This document shows positions 13,130 through 13,539 of a stretch of DNA of 13,539 nucleotides, piece after piece. Position 1 is the stretch's first letter, and each line of letters opens with the position of its first letter. The translations under genes were made by a program, and so were the position numbers. Under the pieces are notes generated by a model that had not been told where the DNA came from, made no database searches, and saw only the letters and a program-made list of their open reading frames with translations. This stretch comes from Rhizobiaceae bacterium (GTDB taxonomy: Bacteria; Pseudomonadota; Alphaproteobacteria; Rhizobiales; Rhizobiaceae). Location of the stretch: contig JAEUMA010000694.1 of the NCBI GenBank assembly GCA_016793565.1, positions 1 to 13,539 of the forward strand, written 5' to 3'.

Positions 13130-13539
13130 TCAGGTCTTCTGCGGATCGGGTCCGGGCGTCTCGTCACGCCGGCTGCGGTCGAACTCCTGCACGATCCCCA
13201 TGAAGCGGCGGAAGAAGCGCTCCATATAGCTCAGCCCCTGCTCGAACTCGCTCTCGCTCGGCAGACCGGCGGCGCCCCCGTTGTGTTCCGCCGCCTTGCC
13301 TTCCAGCGCATCGACGCGTTCGGTCAGCGCCGAAAGCGCGCCGCTCAGCCGGTCGATCTCGCTCTCCAACGCATCGCGATCGTCAGCCGCCAGCCGGCAG
13401 ACCAACTGCCCGTCCCGCTCGTTGCACAGCGACATGGTGCCGGTACGACGATCCATCCTCACATAGCCGTCGTCGGTGCGCTCCAGCGTGTAGCGGTCCT
13501 CGTCCTGCGCGGAAGCCGGAAGGACGGCTCCCGGCAGCG
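13130..13539 (-). CDS. Conserved exported coiled-coil protein of unknown function, C-terminal part
   Basis: The open frame runs to the right edge with no stop, so the true start lies outside the window; the GTG at 13462 is internal. The visible 136 residues begin LPGAVLPASAQDEDRYTLER, where LPxxxLPASAQ-D looks like the end of a Sec signal peptide with an ASA-Q cleavage site. Then follows DDGYVRMDRRTGTMSLCNER and VCRLAADDRDALESEIDRLS, holding two cysteines about 13 residues apart that could form a disulfide. A heptad-like Leu/Ala helix (ESEIDRLSGALSALTERVDALE) follows, then SYMERFFRRFMGIVQEFDR and a charged tail. It is probably a small periplasmic protein. I cannot assign a function. It is on the same strand as the response regulator, 93 bases upstream of its TTG, so the two could share a transcript. 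Confidence 0.7.
   Translation of the reverse strand, partial: LPGAVLPASAQDEDRYTLERTDDGYVRMDRRTGTMSLCNERDGQLVCRLAADDRDALESEIDRLSGALSALTERVDALEGKAAEHNGGAAGLPSESEFEQGLSYMERFFRRFMGIVQEFDRSRRDETPGPDPQKT

Noticed and set aside
1..13539. CRISPR arrays, tRNA or rRNA genes, insertion sequences, integrases, toxin-antitoxin pairs, phage-defence genes
   Set aside because: No repeat-spacer pattern, clover-leaf sequence, transposase or integrase motif or defence-gene signature was seen on either strand.

Overview
The window is GC-rich, densely packed bacterial chromosome. Gene content, start-codon use and protein style suggest an alphaproteobacterium of the order Hyphomicrobiales (Rhizobiales), perhaps a Mesorhizobium-like Phyllobacteriaceae. 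The clues are a DUF1127 micro-protein, an AcrB-type pump with a divergent TetR gene, and a CrbS/MxtR-like sensor. This placement is inference; no rRNA or other marker gene is present. I see no tRNA, rRNA, CRISPR array, insertion sequence or phage gene, and no gene-free stretch above 300 bases. The region reads as ordinary core or near-core chromosome rather than an island.

Layout from left to right: (1) the N-terminal part of a histone-deacetylase/acetylpolyamine-amidohydrolase family gene (minus strand, running off the left edge), divergent from a 101-residue XRE-type regulator. (2) An RND efflux operon on the minus strand, adaptor then AcrB-like pump with an ATGA overlap, divergent from a TetR regulator. 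The 135-base gap holds a perfect 7-2-7 palindrome lying inside both divergent promoters, a textbook arrangement for a locally acting, self-regulated repressor. (3) A 51-residue DUF1127 protein preceded by nested inverted repeats. (4) A minus-strand pair, PLP aminotransferase then UDP-glucose 4-epimerase, 27 bases apart. (5) mscL with a strong intrinsic terminator. (6) A 1162-residue SSS-STAC-PAS-histidine kinase-receiver protein on the plus strand, tail-to-tail (2 bases apart) with a NarL/LuxR response regulator. (7) The 3' part of a gene for a probably exported coiled-coil protein of unknown function, entering from the right edge.

The most interesting unit is the kinase/regulator pair. Its architecture matches CrbS/CrbR of Vibrio and Pseudomonas entomophila, called MxtR/ErdR in other pseudomonads, which controls acetyl-CoA synthetase in the acetate switch. 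No acs gene lies in the window, so the target here is a prediction. Most of the rest belongs to recognised families. The least-described pieces are the right-edge coiled-coil protein, the DUF1127 leader structure and the small XRE regulator. I found no evidence for a wholly new multi-gene system.
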